NCBI GenBank assembly: GCA_934486495.1
Contig: CAKSPW010000024.1
Location: 1-27,467 of the forward strand
Source: an uncultured Clostridia bacterium
GTDB lineage: Bacteria; Bacillota; Clostridia; UBA1381
Direction of reading: 5' to 3'
DNA: 27,467 nt
Positions within the stretch are counted from its first letter, which is position 1; each line of letters begins with the position of its first letter. The notes beneath the pieces are model-generated. The model was given only the letters and a program-made list of their open reading frames with translations, had not been told where the DNA came from and did not search any database. Below are positions 1-7,374 of this stretch, in pieces. The translations under genes were made by a program, and so were the position numbers.

Positions 1-1
1 A

Positions 2-517
2 TTGTTTATTCAGCACGGCGGAAGCTTTGTTTATCCCGCTTCTACCGTCGGCTCTCATGTATCTGCCGTTCCAAACCATCAAATCGGGAGAATAAGCTCG
101 CTTTCGATGCGCGGTACGGTTGCGATGAACGGTGCATTCGGCTATGAGCTTGACCTTTCAAAGCTTTCAAAAGACGAGCTGGCGGAAATGCAAACGCAGG
201 TTCAAACATATAAGAGAATACGTGATATTGTAATGACAGGTGATTTTTACAGGCTGTCTGACCCGAACAAGTCGAGATATTACGCATGGATGTACGTAAA
301 CGAGGACAAGTCAAAAGCTGTATACTACTTCGTTGTCAAAAGCGCAAAACCAAACCGTGAGGTCGTAAAAATACGTCTTAAAGGTCTTGACGAAAATGCA
401 AGATACGATGTCGGCGGCAGAATATATTCAGGCAAAACGCTTATGAACTACGGACTTACCTCAGTAGGCAACGAACTTGAATGCGACAACATCATGATAG
501 AAATAAACAGGCTTTAA
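2..517 (+). CDS. Alpha-galactosidase (GH36-like), C-terminal fragment cut by the window edge
   Basis: The visible 171 residues are the C-terminal end of a protein whose 5' part lies outside the window; the first codon in frame is not a real start. The segment with VYPASTVGSHVSAVPNHQ and then RGTVAMNGAFGYELDL matches the end of the catalytic barrel of GH36 alpha-galactosidases, and the rest, ending in GLDENARYDVGGRIYSG and a short strand-rich tail, fits their C-terminal beta-sandwich. Family knowledge: these enzymes release terminal alpha-1,6-galactose from melibiose, raffinose or galactomannan side chains, usually in the cytoplasm. The catalytic aspartates lie upstream and cannot be checked. 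The gene is followed at once by an intrinsic terminator, so it is the last gene of its transcript. Family assignment is confident; substrate is not. Confidence 0.85.
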   Translation: MFIQHGGSFVYPASTVGSHVSAVPNHQIGRISSLSMRGTVAMNGAFGYELDLSKLSKDELAEMQTQVQTYKRIRDIVMTGDFYRLSDPNKSRYYAWMYVNEDKSKAVYYFVVKSAKPNREVVKIRLKGLDENARYDVGGRIYSGKTLMNYGLTSVGNELECDNIMIEINRL

Positions 518-536
518 TTCGGTGATAATTTAAATT

Positions 537-579
537 CAGATTGAGATTTGCGATAATGCGGATTTCAATCTGTTTTTTT
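537..579 (+). terminator. Intrinsic terminator of the alpha-galactosidase transcript
   Basis: A 15-bp stem (537-551 with 558-572, three G-U pairs) with the loop GATAAT is followed by seven T residues at 573-579. It starts 20 bases after the stop codon. Confidence 0.9.
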
Positions 580-662
580 ATTCATTACATCACTTTACTT
601 TTTTTATCCGAGAATTTTTAAGTTATAGTTTTTATTTATAACAATAGATAGTATTTATGTAT

Positions 663-691
663 TTGACAAATAACCCTTTATATGCTATACT
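663..691 (+). promoter_or_regulatory. Distal promoter P1 of metNIQ
   Basis: The -35 box TTGACA (663-668) and -10 box TATACT (686-691) are separated by 17 bp, with an extended -10 TGC just before the -10 box. The -35 lies inside the perfect 11-bp palindrome ATTTGACAAAT (661-671). Transcription would start near 698, giving a leader of about 155 nt. I see no SAM (S-box) or T-box signature in that leader. Confidence 0.75.
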
Positions 692-744
692 GATTACATC
701 AAAAGCTTTCCGCACAGAAATATTTTTATTTGCAAAATGCGAGA

Positions 745-773
745 ATTTGACAAATCTGCTTGACAAAGCATTT
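745..773 (+). promoter_or_regulatory. Candidate operator: repeated TTGACAAA motifs before metN
   Basis: A second exact copy of the palindrome ATTTGACAAAT lies at 745-755. A different perfect inverted repeat, TGCTT-GACA-AAGCA, lies at 758-771 and overlaps the -35 box of promoter P2. The arrangement would suit a repressor covering P2, but -35 boxes share this core, so chance is a real alternative. The regulator is unknown. Confidence 0.35.
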
Positions 774-788
774 GAATTATTATATAAT
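760..788 (+). promoter_or_regulatory. Proximal promoter P2 of metNIQ
   Basis: TTGACA (760-765) and TATAAT (783-788) are both perfect consensus boxes with a 17-bp spacer. Transcription would start near 795, which argues against the in-frame ATG at 796 as the metN start and for the ATG at 853. Confidence 0.8.
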
Positions 789-852
789 TTAATTTATGAC
801 AGCAGATAAAACAAAGGAAAAGGCTGTTAAAAACTTCTCGGAGGGTGAAGTA

Positions 853-1839
853 ATGATAGAATTAAAAAATCTCGGCAAGACGTACAAAACGTCTTACGGG
901 AGCATAGTCGCACTCGATGATATAAATCTTACGGTGAATGACGGCTCGATTTTCGGAATAATCGGTTTATCGGGAGCAGGAAAAAGCACACTCGTCAGAT
1001 GTATCAATCTTCTTGAAAGACCCACATCGGGAGATGTTTTGCTCGATGGCAAATCTCTGATGCGTCTTTCACAAAAGGAGCTTTTAAAGGTAAGACAGTC
1101 AATAGGCATGATATTTCAGGGGTTTAATCTTTTAGAGCAGAGAAATGTTCTTAAAAATGTTTGCTACCCAATGGAAATTGCAGGTGAAAAAAAAGACGCG
1201 TCAATTAAACGTGCAAAGGAGCTTTTGAAGCTTGTCGGACTTTCTGACAGAGAAAACTCATATCCGTCACAGCTTTCGGGCGGACAAAAGCAGAGAGTCG
1301 CAATTGCAAGAGCGCTTGCCACAAATCCAAAATATTTGCTTTGCGACGAGGCTACAAGTGCGCTCGATCCAAACACAACGCAGTCTATTTTATCGCTTTT
1401 AAAGGATATAAACAAAAATCTCGGTGTAACGATTATCGTTATAACACACGAGATGAAGGTAATAGACAGCATATGCGATTATGTTGCCGTGATAGACAAA
1501 AGCCGCATAGCCGAATTCGGAAAGGTAAGCGATGTGTTTGCAAATCCGAAATCCGACATAGCGCGCGAACTTATTCTTCCGCATTGCGCCATACATACAA
1601 TAAGCGGAAAACGCAAAATACGAATTGTATTTGACGGTGAAGCTTCAAACAAGCCCGTTATTTCAGAAATGGTTCTTTGCGCACAGGCTCCGGTAAACAT
1701 TATGTTTGCGGACACAAAGGACATTGACGGCACAGCATACGGTCAAATGATTGTAGAGCTGCCGGATGATGCCTCGGGTGCGGAAAAGATAATTTCATGG
1801 CTCAAGGGAAATAACATTGCTTTCAGTGAGGAGGAATAA
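853..1839 (+). CDS. metN: Methionine ABC transporter, ATP-binding protein MetN
   Basis: This is the ATPase that drives uptake of methionine (D/L) through MetI with the lipoprotein MetQ. Counting from the ATG at 853, Walker A (GLSGAGKST) is at residues 38-46, the Q-loop Gln near 89, the LSGGQ signature at 141-145, Walker B (YLLCDE) at 161-166 and the switch His at 199. The last 75 or so residues form the NIL/ACT-like domain that senses internal methionine and trans-inhibits the family. The frame opens at 796, but that ATG has no ribosome-binding site and would sit at the P2 start; the ATG at 853 has GGAGGGTG just upstream and gives the usual MetN N-terminus MIELKNLGKTY. Length 328 aa is normal. 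metI starts 3 bases after the stop. Confidence 0.95.
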   Translation: MIELKNLGKTYKTSYGSIVALDDINLTVNDGSIFGIIGLSGAGKSTLVRCINLLERPTSGDVLLDGKSLMRLSQKELLKVRQSIGMIFQGFNLLEQRNVLKNVCYPMEIAGEKKDASIKRAKELLKLVGLSDRENSYPSQLSGGQKQRVAIARALATNPKYLLCDEATSALDPNTTQSILSLLKDINKNLGVTIIVITHEMKVIDSICDYVAVIDKSRIAEFGKVSDVFANPKSDIARELILPHCAIHTISGKRKIRIVFDGEASNKPVISEMVLCAQAPVNIMFADTKDIDGTAYGQMIVELPDDASGAEKIISWLKGNNIAFSEEE

Positions 1840-1842
1840 AAT

Positions 1843-2520
1843 ATGTTTTCTGAAATGTTTTACAAGCTGATGCACGACGGTATCATTTACACCGGCATTT
1901 GGGAAACCGTATATATGACGCTCATTTCGACATTCGTATCATATATAATAGGCCTGCCTATCGGAATATTGCTTTGCGTAACCGATAAAGACGGTATTCA
2001 CCCCGTCGGCTGGCTCAACAAAACGCTCGGAATTATCGTAAATATGCTAAGAAGTATACCGTTTATCATTTTAATGATCGCCGTACTCCCTGCCGCAAAT
2101 CTTATAGTCGGCACAAGTATGGGAAACAAGGCAATGATAGTAACGCTGATTATTGCGGCGGCACCGTACATTGCTCGTATGGTTGAGTCGTCAATAAAAG
2201 AGGTTGACCGTGGAATTATAGAGGCGGCGCAGGCAATGGGCACATCATCGGCAAAGCTTATATACAAGGTGCTTATTCCCGAGGCTAAGCCCTCGCTTAT
2301 AATAGGCGGCGTAATATCGACTGTTACAATCCTCGGCTACTCCGCAATGGCTGGAACGATAGGCGGCGGAGGACTCGGACAAATCGCCATTACATACGGC
2401 TATCAGCGTTATAATAACGATATTATCTGGGTTTGCGTTATTCTGACGATTATAATAGTACAGATAATACAAGAAATCGGTATGCTGTGGGCACACAAAA
2501 CCGATAAAAGAATTAAGTAA
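1843..2520 (+). CDS. metI: Methionine ABC transporter, permease MetI
   Basis: Integral membrane subunit of the methionine importer, 225 aa, the usual length. The hydrophobic profile fits five transmembrane helices. The cytoplasmic coupling helix (EAA motif) reads EAAQAMGTSSAKLIYKVLIP and contacts the MetN ATPase. It is followed by the typical MetI segment GYSAMAGTIGGGGLGQIAI. A GAGGAG ribosome-binding site lies in the end of metN, only a few bases before the ATG, so the two genes are probably translationally coupled. Function follows from family and from the metN-metI-metQ order; ligand specificity (methionine rather than another amino acid) rests on the NIL domain of MetN and the MetQ-type binding protein. 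Confidence 0.95.
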   Translation: MFSEMFYKLMHDGIIYTGIWETVYMTLISTFVSYIIGLPIGILLCVTDKDGIHPVGWLNKTLGIIVNMLRSIPFIILMIAVLPAANLIVGTSMGNKAMIVTLIIAAAPYIARMVESSIKEVDRGIIEAAQAMGTSSAKLIYKVLIPEAKPSLIIGGVISTVTILGYSAMAGTIGGGGLGQIAITYGYQRYNNDIIWVCVILTIIIVQIIQEIGMLWAHKTDKRIK

Positions 2521-2541
2521 ATCAGCGGTTCGCCGTGATTT
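2519..2541 (+). other. UUCG-loop hairpin between metI and metQ
   Basis: The stem AAATCA-(G bulge)-CGG pairs with CCG-TGATTT around a TTCG tetraloop and begins on the metI stop codon. No T-run follows, so it is not an intrinsic terminator. It could be an mRNA-stabilising or processing element that lets the binding protein metQ be made in excess over MetNI. Confidence 0.55.
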
Positions 2542-2574
2542 AAATATGAAATAAGAAAAAGGGGACAGATTATT

Positions 2575-3393
2575 ATGAAAAAAATATTTTCAATCATTTT
2601 AGCATTTGCACTCGCGGCATCCGCATTCGGCTGCTCGAAAGGAAAAACAGACGAAAAGACAATTAAGGTAGGCGCAAGCTCAACACCGCACGCAGAAATT
2701 CTCGAGCAGGTTAAGGATAAGCTTGCAGAGGAAGGCTACAAGCTCGAAATTGTTGTTTATGACGATTATGTACTTCCCAACAAAGCGCTTGCAGACAAGA
2801 CTCTCGATGCCAACTATTTTCAGCATACACCGTATCTTCACTCGTTTAACAAATCAAACAACACTGACCTTAAGCCGGCAGCCGAAATTCATTACGAGCC
2901 GTTCGGCATATACTCAAACGATGTAAAAAGCGTAGCGGAAATCCCGGCGGGTGCTACAATTATTATTCCTGCCGACGACAGTAACGAAACAAGAGCTCTT
3001 TTCCTTCTCGCACAGGAAAAGCTTATAAAGCTCCCCGATGATGCCGACGCTGAAAAGGGTGTTACAACTCTTGATATAACCGATAACGGCGGTTACAATA
3101 TCCAAACAGTTCAGGCAGATACCGTTGCGGCACAGCTTAAAAACAGCGACCCCGGTACAATTGCTGTAATAAACGGCAACTACGCTATTCAGGCAGGCTT
3201 AAAAATCGCCGATGCTCTTGCAACCGAAGATTCAAACGGTACGGCGGCAAAGACATATTCAAATATTATCGCAGTAAGATCGGGTGATGAAAACAGCGAA
3301 AAAATTCAGGCTCTTATAAAAGCCCTCGAAACGGATGACGTTAAAAACTTTATTGCCGAAAAATATAACGGCGCTGTAGTTGCTATGTTCTGA
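2575..3393 (+). CDS. metQ: Methionine-binding lipoprotein MetQ (NlpA family)
   Basis: Substrate-binding protein of the importer, 272 aa. The N-terminus is a lipoprotein signal: a KK start, a hydrophobic stretch, then SAFGC with the lipid-modified Cys at residue 20 and a small polar linker. The lipobox is slightly off consensus because Phe stands at -2. The mature part has typical NlpA landmarks: VGASSTPHAEIL, then DANYFQHTPYL and PFGIYS, ending with a conserved AVVAMF-like tail. The start has the ribosome-binding site AGGGGACAG. It is separated from metI by 54 bp holding a hairpin. It is the last gene of metNIQ; I see no clear terminator hairpin after it, only T-rich sequence. Confidence 0.95.
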   Translation: MKKIFSIILAFALAASAFGCSKGKTDEKTIKVGASSTPHAEILEQVKDKLAEEGYKLEIVVYDDYVLPNKALADKTLDANYFQHTPYLHSFNKSNNTDLKPAAEIHYEPFGIYSNDVKSVAEIPAGATIIIPADDSNETRALFLLAQEKLIKLPDDADAEKGVTTLDITDNGGYNIQTVQADTVAAQLKNSDPGTIAVINGNYAIQAGLKIADALATEDSNGTAAKTYSNIIAVRSGDENSEKIQALIKALETDDVKNFIAEKYNGAVVAMF

Positions 3394-3430
3394 TTTTTTA
3401 CATAAAACCAATAAAAAGTATTGATTTCTA

Positions 3431-3459
3431 TTGACAAATGCACATTTTTGTTATATCAT
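3431..3459 (+). promoter_or_regulatory. Promoter-like sequence before the oxidoreductase remnant
   Basis: TTGACA (3431-3436) and TATCAT (3454-3459) with a 17-bp spacer. The only thing downstream on this strand is a degraded gene, so this may be a leftover of the intact locus or an accident of AT-rich DNA. Confidence 0.5.
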
Positions 3460-3486
3460 ATATTCGTGTGTTATGATTTTTCAACT

Positions 3487-3905
3487 ATGTGCCGTCAGTC
3501 TGCGGACGGTGTGCAAAATATTATTCGCACAAACGGAAAGACATAATCCTTGACTTCAGAATTTCGTGGGCAATGAACCTTGATACCCCGGGAGATACGA
3601 TTATCCTCGGTACAAAGGGCGGCCTCAGAATTCCGTCAACAGAATGCCGGAACGGTTCAATCGGCGGCGACCTCACGGTGTATCATGATTATGCCGGAGA
3701 ACCTGTTGAAACGGTTATTCCGATGATACATTCCGATGTAAACTGCTTTGATGAAAAAATCAGATCGTTCCTTGACGCCATTCATTCAAACGGCAGCGCA
3801 CCTATCCCGACAAGCGAAATTCTCTATAACCAGATTATTATAGATAATATCATTAAGTCGGCCAAAAAGCATGAGGAAATTAAGGTTGAAATTCCTGAAA
3901 TATAA
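3487..3905 (+). pseudogene. Gfo/Idh/MocA-family oxidoreductase remnant (C-terminal part only)
   Basis: The frame read from about 3543 onward encodes DIILDFRISWAMNL, DTIILGTKGGLRIPSTE and a helical end with IPTSEILYNQIIIDNIIKSA. This fits the C-terminal half of NAD(P)-dependent sugar/inositol dehydrogenase-like proteins of the Gfo/Idh/MocA family. Only about 120 residues of a normal 330-400 remain; the Rossmann NAD-binding half is missing. Just upstream, the alternate frame from the ATG at 3487 reads up to NGK then T-stop, whereas one extra A in the AAA run near 3541 would join NGK to DIILDF. This suggests a single-base deletion on top of the truncation. The GTG at 3489 opens the longer frame but has no ribosome-binding site. 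A functional product is unlikely. Confidence 0.7.
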
Positions 3906-3911
3906 CAAAAA

Positions 3912-3957
3912 AGGGCTGTTTAAAAAGTCAATTGACTTTTTAAACAGCCCTAATTTT
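3912..3957. repeat. 40-bp perfect palindrome, bidirectional terminator, copy 1 of a dispersed repeat
   Basis: Positions 3912-3951 form a perfect palindrome whose left arm is AGGGCTGTTTAAAAAGTCAA. It is followed by TTTTT on the plus strand and by a T-run on the minus strand, so it can terminate both the oxidoreductase remnant and the convergent phosphoesterase operon. A near-identical element lies at 21668-21715, including the TAA-T-rich flank, so this looks like a dispersed sequence family, not two unrelated terminators. Confidence 0.85.
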
Positions 3958-4001
3958 TCAAGGAAATCAAGTTATAGCTATCGTAAATCATATTTTATAC
4001 T

Positions 4002-4868
4002 TCAATTTTCCGTCCTCTTTAAAACTATGCTTACAACCTCCGGAGAATTAAAAATCCTTATTCCGTCGTTATTTGCACATCCGCCGCTTATAATCATTTC
4101 GTGGCCGTTTTGAAAATATTCGCCCTTTGAATACTTATCTGTAAACACGTGCTTTTTTAAAATCCTGCTTTGTATCGGTTTTATTCCGATTTGTCCGCCG
4201 TGCAGGTGACCGCCAAGCACAAGATCAAACGGATATTTAGATATTTCATCAAAATACTGTGTGCGGTGCATCATCAATATCGTTACAACGCTTTTGTCGA
4301 GCTTTCCGCTTATTTTTTTCATAAACGGTTCGGCATTTTCCAAAAACGCTTTTCCTCCGTCACCGTTCACGGAATCACCGTAGCCCACAAGATTTAAAAG
4401 CGCTCCGTTTCTTTTAAGAGTTCTTGAGGCGTTGTTTAAAAATATCACACCTGTGCCGTCAAGCTCCTTTTTTATCGGCGGCTCCTTAACATTGTGATAT
4501 GTAGCATTATAATACTCGTGATTCCCGTACGTATAATAAACCTGCGCAATATTCATAAGACCGTCCGCAAGAGTACGTGCATTTGAGTAATCGGTTGTTT
4601 CCATACTCACAAGGTCGCCCGTTATGCAAATTATGCTCGGTCTTATATTTCGAACCTCTCTGATTATATCATCATAATTATCAGAATTATGAAAATCGCT
4701 TACAAGCGCAATTTTAAAGCCGTCAAACTGTCCGGGAAGCTTATCCGACTCAAATGTATATGATGTGGTTTTAACACATCTCCCGTCATGAATTATGTAC
4801 GCCGCTGATAAAAAAAGCACCGCCGTCAAAACACATATAATCGTTAAAATAATTTTCTTTCTCAACAC
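4002..4868 (-). CDS. Membrane-anchored calcineurin-like metallophosphoesterase
   Basis: A 288-aa protein with one N-terminal hydrophobic anchor (about residues 5-26), which would place the enzyme domain outside the membrane. The metal-binding motifs of the calcineurin-like superfamily are all present in order: DFH (D58, H60), GD (84-85), GNHE (115-118), a histidine in LMMHRTQ, and GGHLHGGQ near residue 227. The layout resembles YkuE-type bacterial phosphoesterases; YkuE itself is a Tat-exported protein, while here I see a plain anchor without a twin-arginine motif. The start is a GTG overlapping the stop of the upstream glycosyltransferase (GTGTTGA), which indicates coupling and a role linked to the same surface-polymer locus. 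The substrate cannot be deduced. The palindrome at 3912-3951 ends the transcript. Confidence 0.85.
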   Translation of the reverse strand: MLRKKIILTIICVLTAVLFLSAAYIIHDGRCVKTTSYTFESDKLPGQFDGFKIALVSDFHNSDNYDDIIREVRNIRPSIICITGDLVSMETTDYSNARTLADGLMNIAQVYYTYGNHEYYNATYHNVKEPPIKKELDGTGVIFLNNASRTLKRNGALLNLVGYGDSVNGDGGKAFLENAEPFMKKISGKLDKSVVTILMMHRTQYFDEISKYPFDLVLGGHLHGGQIGIKPIQSRILKKHVFTDKYSKGEYFQNGHEMIISGGCANNDGIRIFNSPEVVSIVLKRTEN

Positions 4869-5692
4869 CGCACACCCTTTTTCCCTATCATTCTCAAAAC
4901 CTTATCAACCGTAACAACAAACGGCCTTAAATACACTTTTACAAAGTTAATCGGTGTATTCATTCCCCATTCCTTAAGATGCTTCGCACTCTCCGCCGCA
5001 AATCTGAAATTATCGGCGTATTTTTTTCGCACAGACAGACCCTTGCCGGTCAAGCCCTCATTAGACTGATAATACTTATAAATTATATCGGAAACAACTT
5101 GAACGCTTTGCGCTTTTGTAAATGCTCCGAGAGAGAACACAGCATCCTCCGCCGTTGACATATCAGTCCTAAATCTCATACCCTCTACTATTTTACGCTT
5201 AAATAACGACATACAAACGCTGTTAAGATAAATCCCTTTTAAAAACAGCGGATAAACAAGCCGGGGAAAGTCCTCCTTTGTTATATAACCGTTTTCGCAC
5301 AGCTGACTGAGCGGTACAAGCTTACTTCCGTCGGGATATACATACTCATATCTGAACCTTACAATATCCGCATCATTTTCCGCCTGCACACCGACAAGGC
5401 GCTCTATTGCATTTTCGCAAAGATAGTCATCCGAGTCTACAAACATTAAAAAATCTCCGCTTGCGCACTCAAGCCCGACATTTCTTGCGGCGGAAGCGCC
5501 TGAATTTTCAATGCTTTTAACCGTTATCAAATCTTTAAATTGCTCAAGCTCTTTTAAAGTGCCGTCTGTCGATCCGTCATTGACAACTATAATCTCAAGC
5601 TCCGCACCGTGTTGATTTACAAGCGAATTTATACATCTGCCAATGTATTTTTCACAGTTATACGCCGGTATGACTACGGATATTTTCTTCAT
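4862..5692 (-). CDS. Family 2 glycosyltransferase
   Basis: A GT-A fold glycosyltransferase, 276 aa from the chosen start. The N-terminus shows the family pattern KKISVVIPAYNCEKYIGRCI, then VVNDGSTDGT (residues 37-45) for nucleotide-sugar binding and the metal/acceptor motif FVDSDDYL (84-91). A later AEDAVFSL matches the EDxxF-type acceptor/catalytic region. The frame opens at 5707, but the ATG at 5692 has GAGGA 8 bases upstream and gives the standard N-terminus, so it is preferred. It overlaps the upstream sugar transferase by 35 bp and the downstream phosphoesterase by 7 bp. Likely adds a sugar to the lipid-linked unit primed by its neighbour. Donor and acceptor are unknown. Confidence 0.9.
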   Translation of the reverse strand: MKKISVVIPAYNCEKYIGRCINSLVNQHGAELEIIVVNDGSTDGTLKELEQFKDLITVKSIENSGASAARNVGLECASGDFLMFVDSDDYLCENAIERLVGVQAENDADIVRFRYEYVYPDGSKLVPLSQLCENGYITKEDFPRLVYPLFLKGIYLNSVCMSLFKRKIVEGMRFRTDMSTAEDAVFSLGAFTKAQSVQVVSDIIYKYYQSNEGLTGKGLSVRKKYADNFRFAAESAKHLKEWGMNTPINFVKVYLRPFVVTVDKVLRMIGKKGVRC

Positions 5693-7130
5693 GCTTTTCG
5701 TCCTCATTTACGTTATTTTTCGCCGAATCCATAAACTCAATCGTTGTTTCACGTCTGCGAAATTCTCTGTCCCCTGCCGACAAATCCGCATCACGTTCTT
5801 CGTCTACGCCCTCTGTTGCCGATTTCATAAACATAATCTTTATCGTGAGCATGATAAGCTTAACGTCAAGCAGGAGAGAGTATGTTGTGCCGTATATAAT
5901 ATCCATAAGAATTTTATCCGATACACGGGTGTTGTATTTGCCGTAAACCTGTGCATATCCGGTAAGTCCCGCTTTAAGACAATACCGCATATCATAGCTT
6001 GCAATTGTCTTTGAAAAATCGTCTGCAAAAACAGGCCTTTCCGGTCTTGGCCCGACAACCGACATAGAACCTGACAGTATGTTGTAAATCTGAGGCAATT
6101 CATCGAGCCTTGTCGCACGCAAGAATTTTCCGACACGTGTAATTCGCGGATCGTTTTCAGACGCAAACTGTGCACCGTTCTTTTCGGCATCAGACACCAT
6201 TGTCCGCAGCTTGTACACCTTAAACACCTTTTTATGTATAGTATATCTTTCCTGCTTATAAATAACAGGACCCTTTGAATCGAGCTTTATTGCTATTGCG
6301 CATGCGGCAATAATCGGAGAAGTAACAATAATTGCCGAAAGTGAAAAGATAATATCAAAAATTCTCTTAACCGCCCTTTGAAATTTTGTAAGATGAATCC
6401 CCTTTTTAACAATAACAGGCGTATCGTCCATCTGATATATTTTTCCCTTCAGCGTTGTAACACCGTCAACATCGGCAAGTATATTAGCTTCCTTACCAAT
6501 AATCAACGCACCGTAAAGGATTTTCTGCGCCACGTTATTTGAAATTTGAGATGAAATAAACACAGCGTCAAACTTCGGCAGCATTTCATCGAGCAGAGTC
6601 TGAATTTCGTTTTCGTCATCCTCATTAAGCAAATGATACCATGAGCTGTTTTCCTGATTGGAAGAATACTTCAGCTTTCGTGCAAGTCTGCTTGTATTGT
6701 TCATGTTTTCTATTATCAAAATAGCACGTTTTTCGCCTGTTTTCTTCTTCGTTGCGGCAACAATCAATCGCCACACCAGCTCTGTTGTAAGCAGGTCGAA
6801 AAACAAAAACGCCCAAAATCTCATTGTAAGCTGATTGTGATGCAATATCCGGCTGAAAACATAAATAATAACATATGCGATTATAACCGCAATGCCGGTA
6901 GAAACCAAAGCATTATAGATATTTTCCGCCTTAAGCGAATACAAATCAAGCATTATGTAATTAAAAATGACGACAGTCGCCAACGCAGCGGCATATCCTA
7001 AAACAAATCCGTTAATTTCAGCGGTAACACCCGTTATCATAAATGATATAATAGTGCATAAAAATATCGATAAAATATCACCTATAACAGATGCTGTTCT
7101 AATTACCCTGCTTATGTTATCTCTTGTCAT
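5658..7130 (-). CDS. Exopolysaccharide priming sugar transferase (polyprenyl glycosylphosphotransferase, WcaJ/CpsE type)
   Basis: Transfers a sugar-1-phosphate to undecaprenyl phosphate and so starts exopolysaccharide repeat-unit synthesis. The N-terminal half has about five hydrophobic segments, then a soluble CoA-binding-like region. From roughly residue 250 comes the catalytic domain: KRIFDIIFS, a membrane segment, KGPVIYKQER, KVYKLRTM, ATRLDELPQIYNIL, SVVGPRPERP and GLTGYAQV. After the family's usual end there is a charged tail of about 45 residues rich in D, E and R. The TTG at 7142 also opens this frame, but it lies inside the GGAGG site; the ATG at 7130 is 5 bases after GGAGG. It is the first gene of a three-gene operon and lies behind a c-di-GMP riboswitch and a terminator. 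Confidence 0.92.
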   Translation of the reverse strand: MTRDNISRVIRTASVIGDILSIFLCTIISFMITGVTAEINGFVLGYAAALATVVIFNYIMLDLYSLKAENIYNALVSTGIAVIIAYVIIYVFSRILHHNQLTMRFWAFLFFDLLTTELVWRLIVAATKKKTGEKRAILIIENMNNTSRLARKLKYSSNQENSSWYHLLNEDDENEIQTLLDEMLPKFDAVFISSQISNNVAQKILYGALIIGKEANILADVDGVTTLKGKIYQMDDTPVIVKKGIHLTKFQRAVKRIFDIIFSLSAIIVTSPIIAACAIAIKLDSKGPVIYKQERYTIHKKVFKVYKLRTMVSDAEKNGAQFASENDPRITRVGKFLRATRLDELPQIYNILSGSMSVVGPRPERPVFADDFSKTIASYDMRYCLKAGLTGYAQVYGKYNTRVSDKILMDIIYGTTYSLLLDVKLIMLTIKIMFMKSATEGVDEERDADLSAGDREFRRRETTIEFMDSAKNNVNEDEKHEENIRSHTGV

Positions 7131-7186
7131 GCTATCCTCCAAATCTTTAGTATCATTCGAATTTGCCCATATATTTACAAACTTCT

Positions 7187-7220
7187 AAAAAAAGCTGCCC
7201 CGATTCACTTTTGGGGCAGC
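7187..7220 (-). terminator. Intrinsic terminator between riboswitch unit and sugar transferase
   Basis: On the minus strand GCTGCCCC (7220-7213) pairs with GGGGCAGC (7201-7194) around an 11-nt loop, followed by seven T residues. It is about 160 nt past the riboswitch aptamer and 57 nt before the sugar transferase. It could be the regulated terminator of the riboswitch, or simply the end of the small decayed gene between them. Confidence 0.88.
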
Positions 7221-7236
7221 AACACTTTACTTAATA

Positions 7237-7347
7237 CTACAGCGAGTCATAGCTCAGCTTTTCATATGAGCCGACAATTCCCGTTGCCTCTGCAAATGTA
7301 ACCGTCCACACAGATAATATTACGGCTGCAGAAAAAAGAGCTTACAT
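7237..7347 (-). pseudogene. Short secreted-peptide ORF, probably decayed
   Basis: Between aptamer and terminator one minus-strand frame reads ALFSAAVILSVWTVTFA, then EATGIVGSYEKLSYDSL and a stop at 7239-7237. The first part looks like the hydrophobic core and cleavage site of a signal peptide. The only in-frame ATG (7347-7345) is followed directly by TAA, and it lies 19 nt from the one good Shine-Dalgarno AGGAG (about 7374-7370), so the ORF cannot be translated as written. Either the start has been lost (ATG-TAA from an ancestral ATG-AAA, or an indel in the T-run near 7332-7337) or the resemblance is accidental. I do not recognise the peptide. Position directly behind the riboswitch makes it the expected first regulated gene. 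Confidence 0.4.
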
Positions 7348-7374
7348 TCCGACTTATTGTCAGTATCTCCTAAA

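Noticed and set aside
796..852. Longer MetN start at the ATG at 796
   Set aside because: It lacks a ribosome-binding site, coincides with the expected transcription start of P2, and adds residues not typical of MetN; the ATG at 853 has a strong site.
698..852. SAM or T-box riboswitch before metN
   Set aside because: None of the conserved blocks of either class and no terminator/antiterminator pair were found in the leader.
3871..4113. Small ORFs whose translation includes KGLFKKSI, here and at 21555-21758
   Set aside because: Both simply read through the palindromic repeat; the shared peptide is a by-product of the DNA repeat, not a protein family.
7131..7142. TTG start for the sugar transferase
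   Set aside because: The TTG overlaps the GGAGG ribosome-binding site that serves the ATG at 7130.
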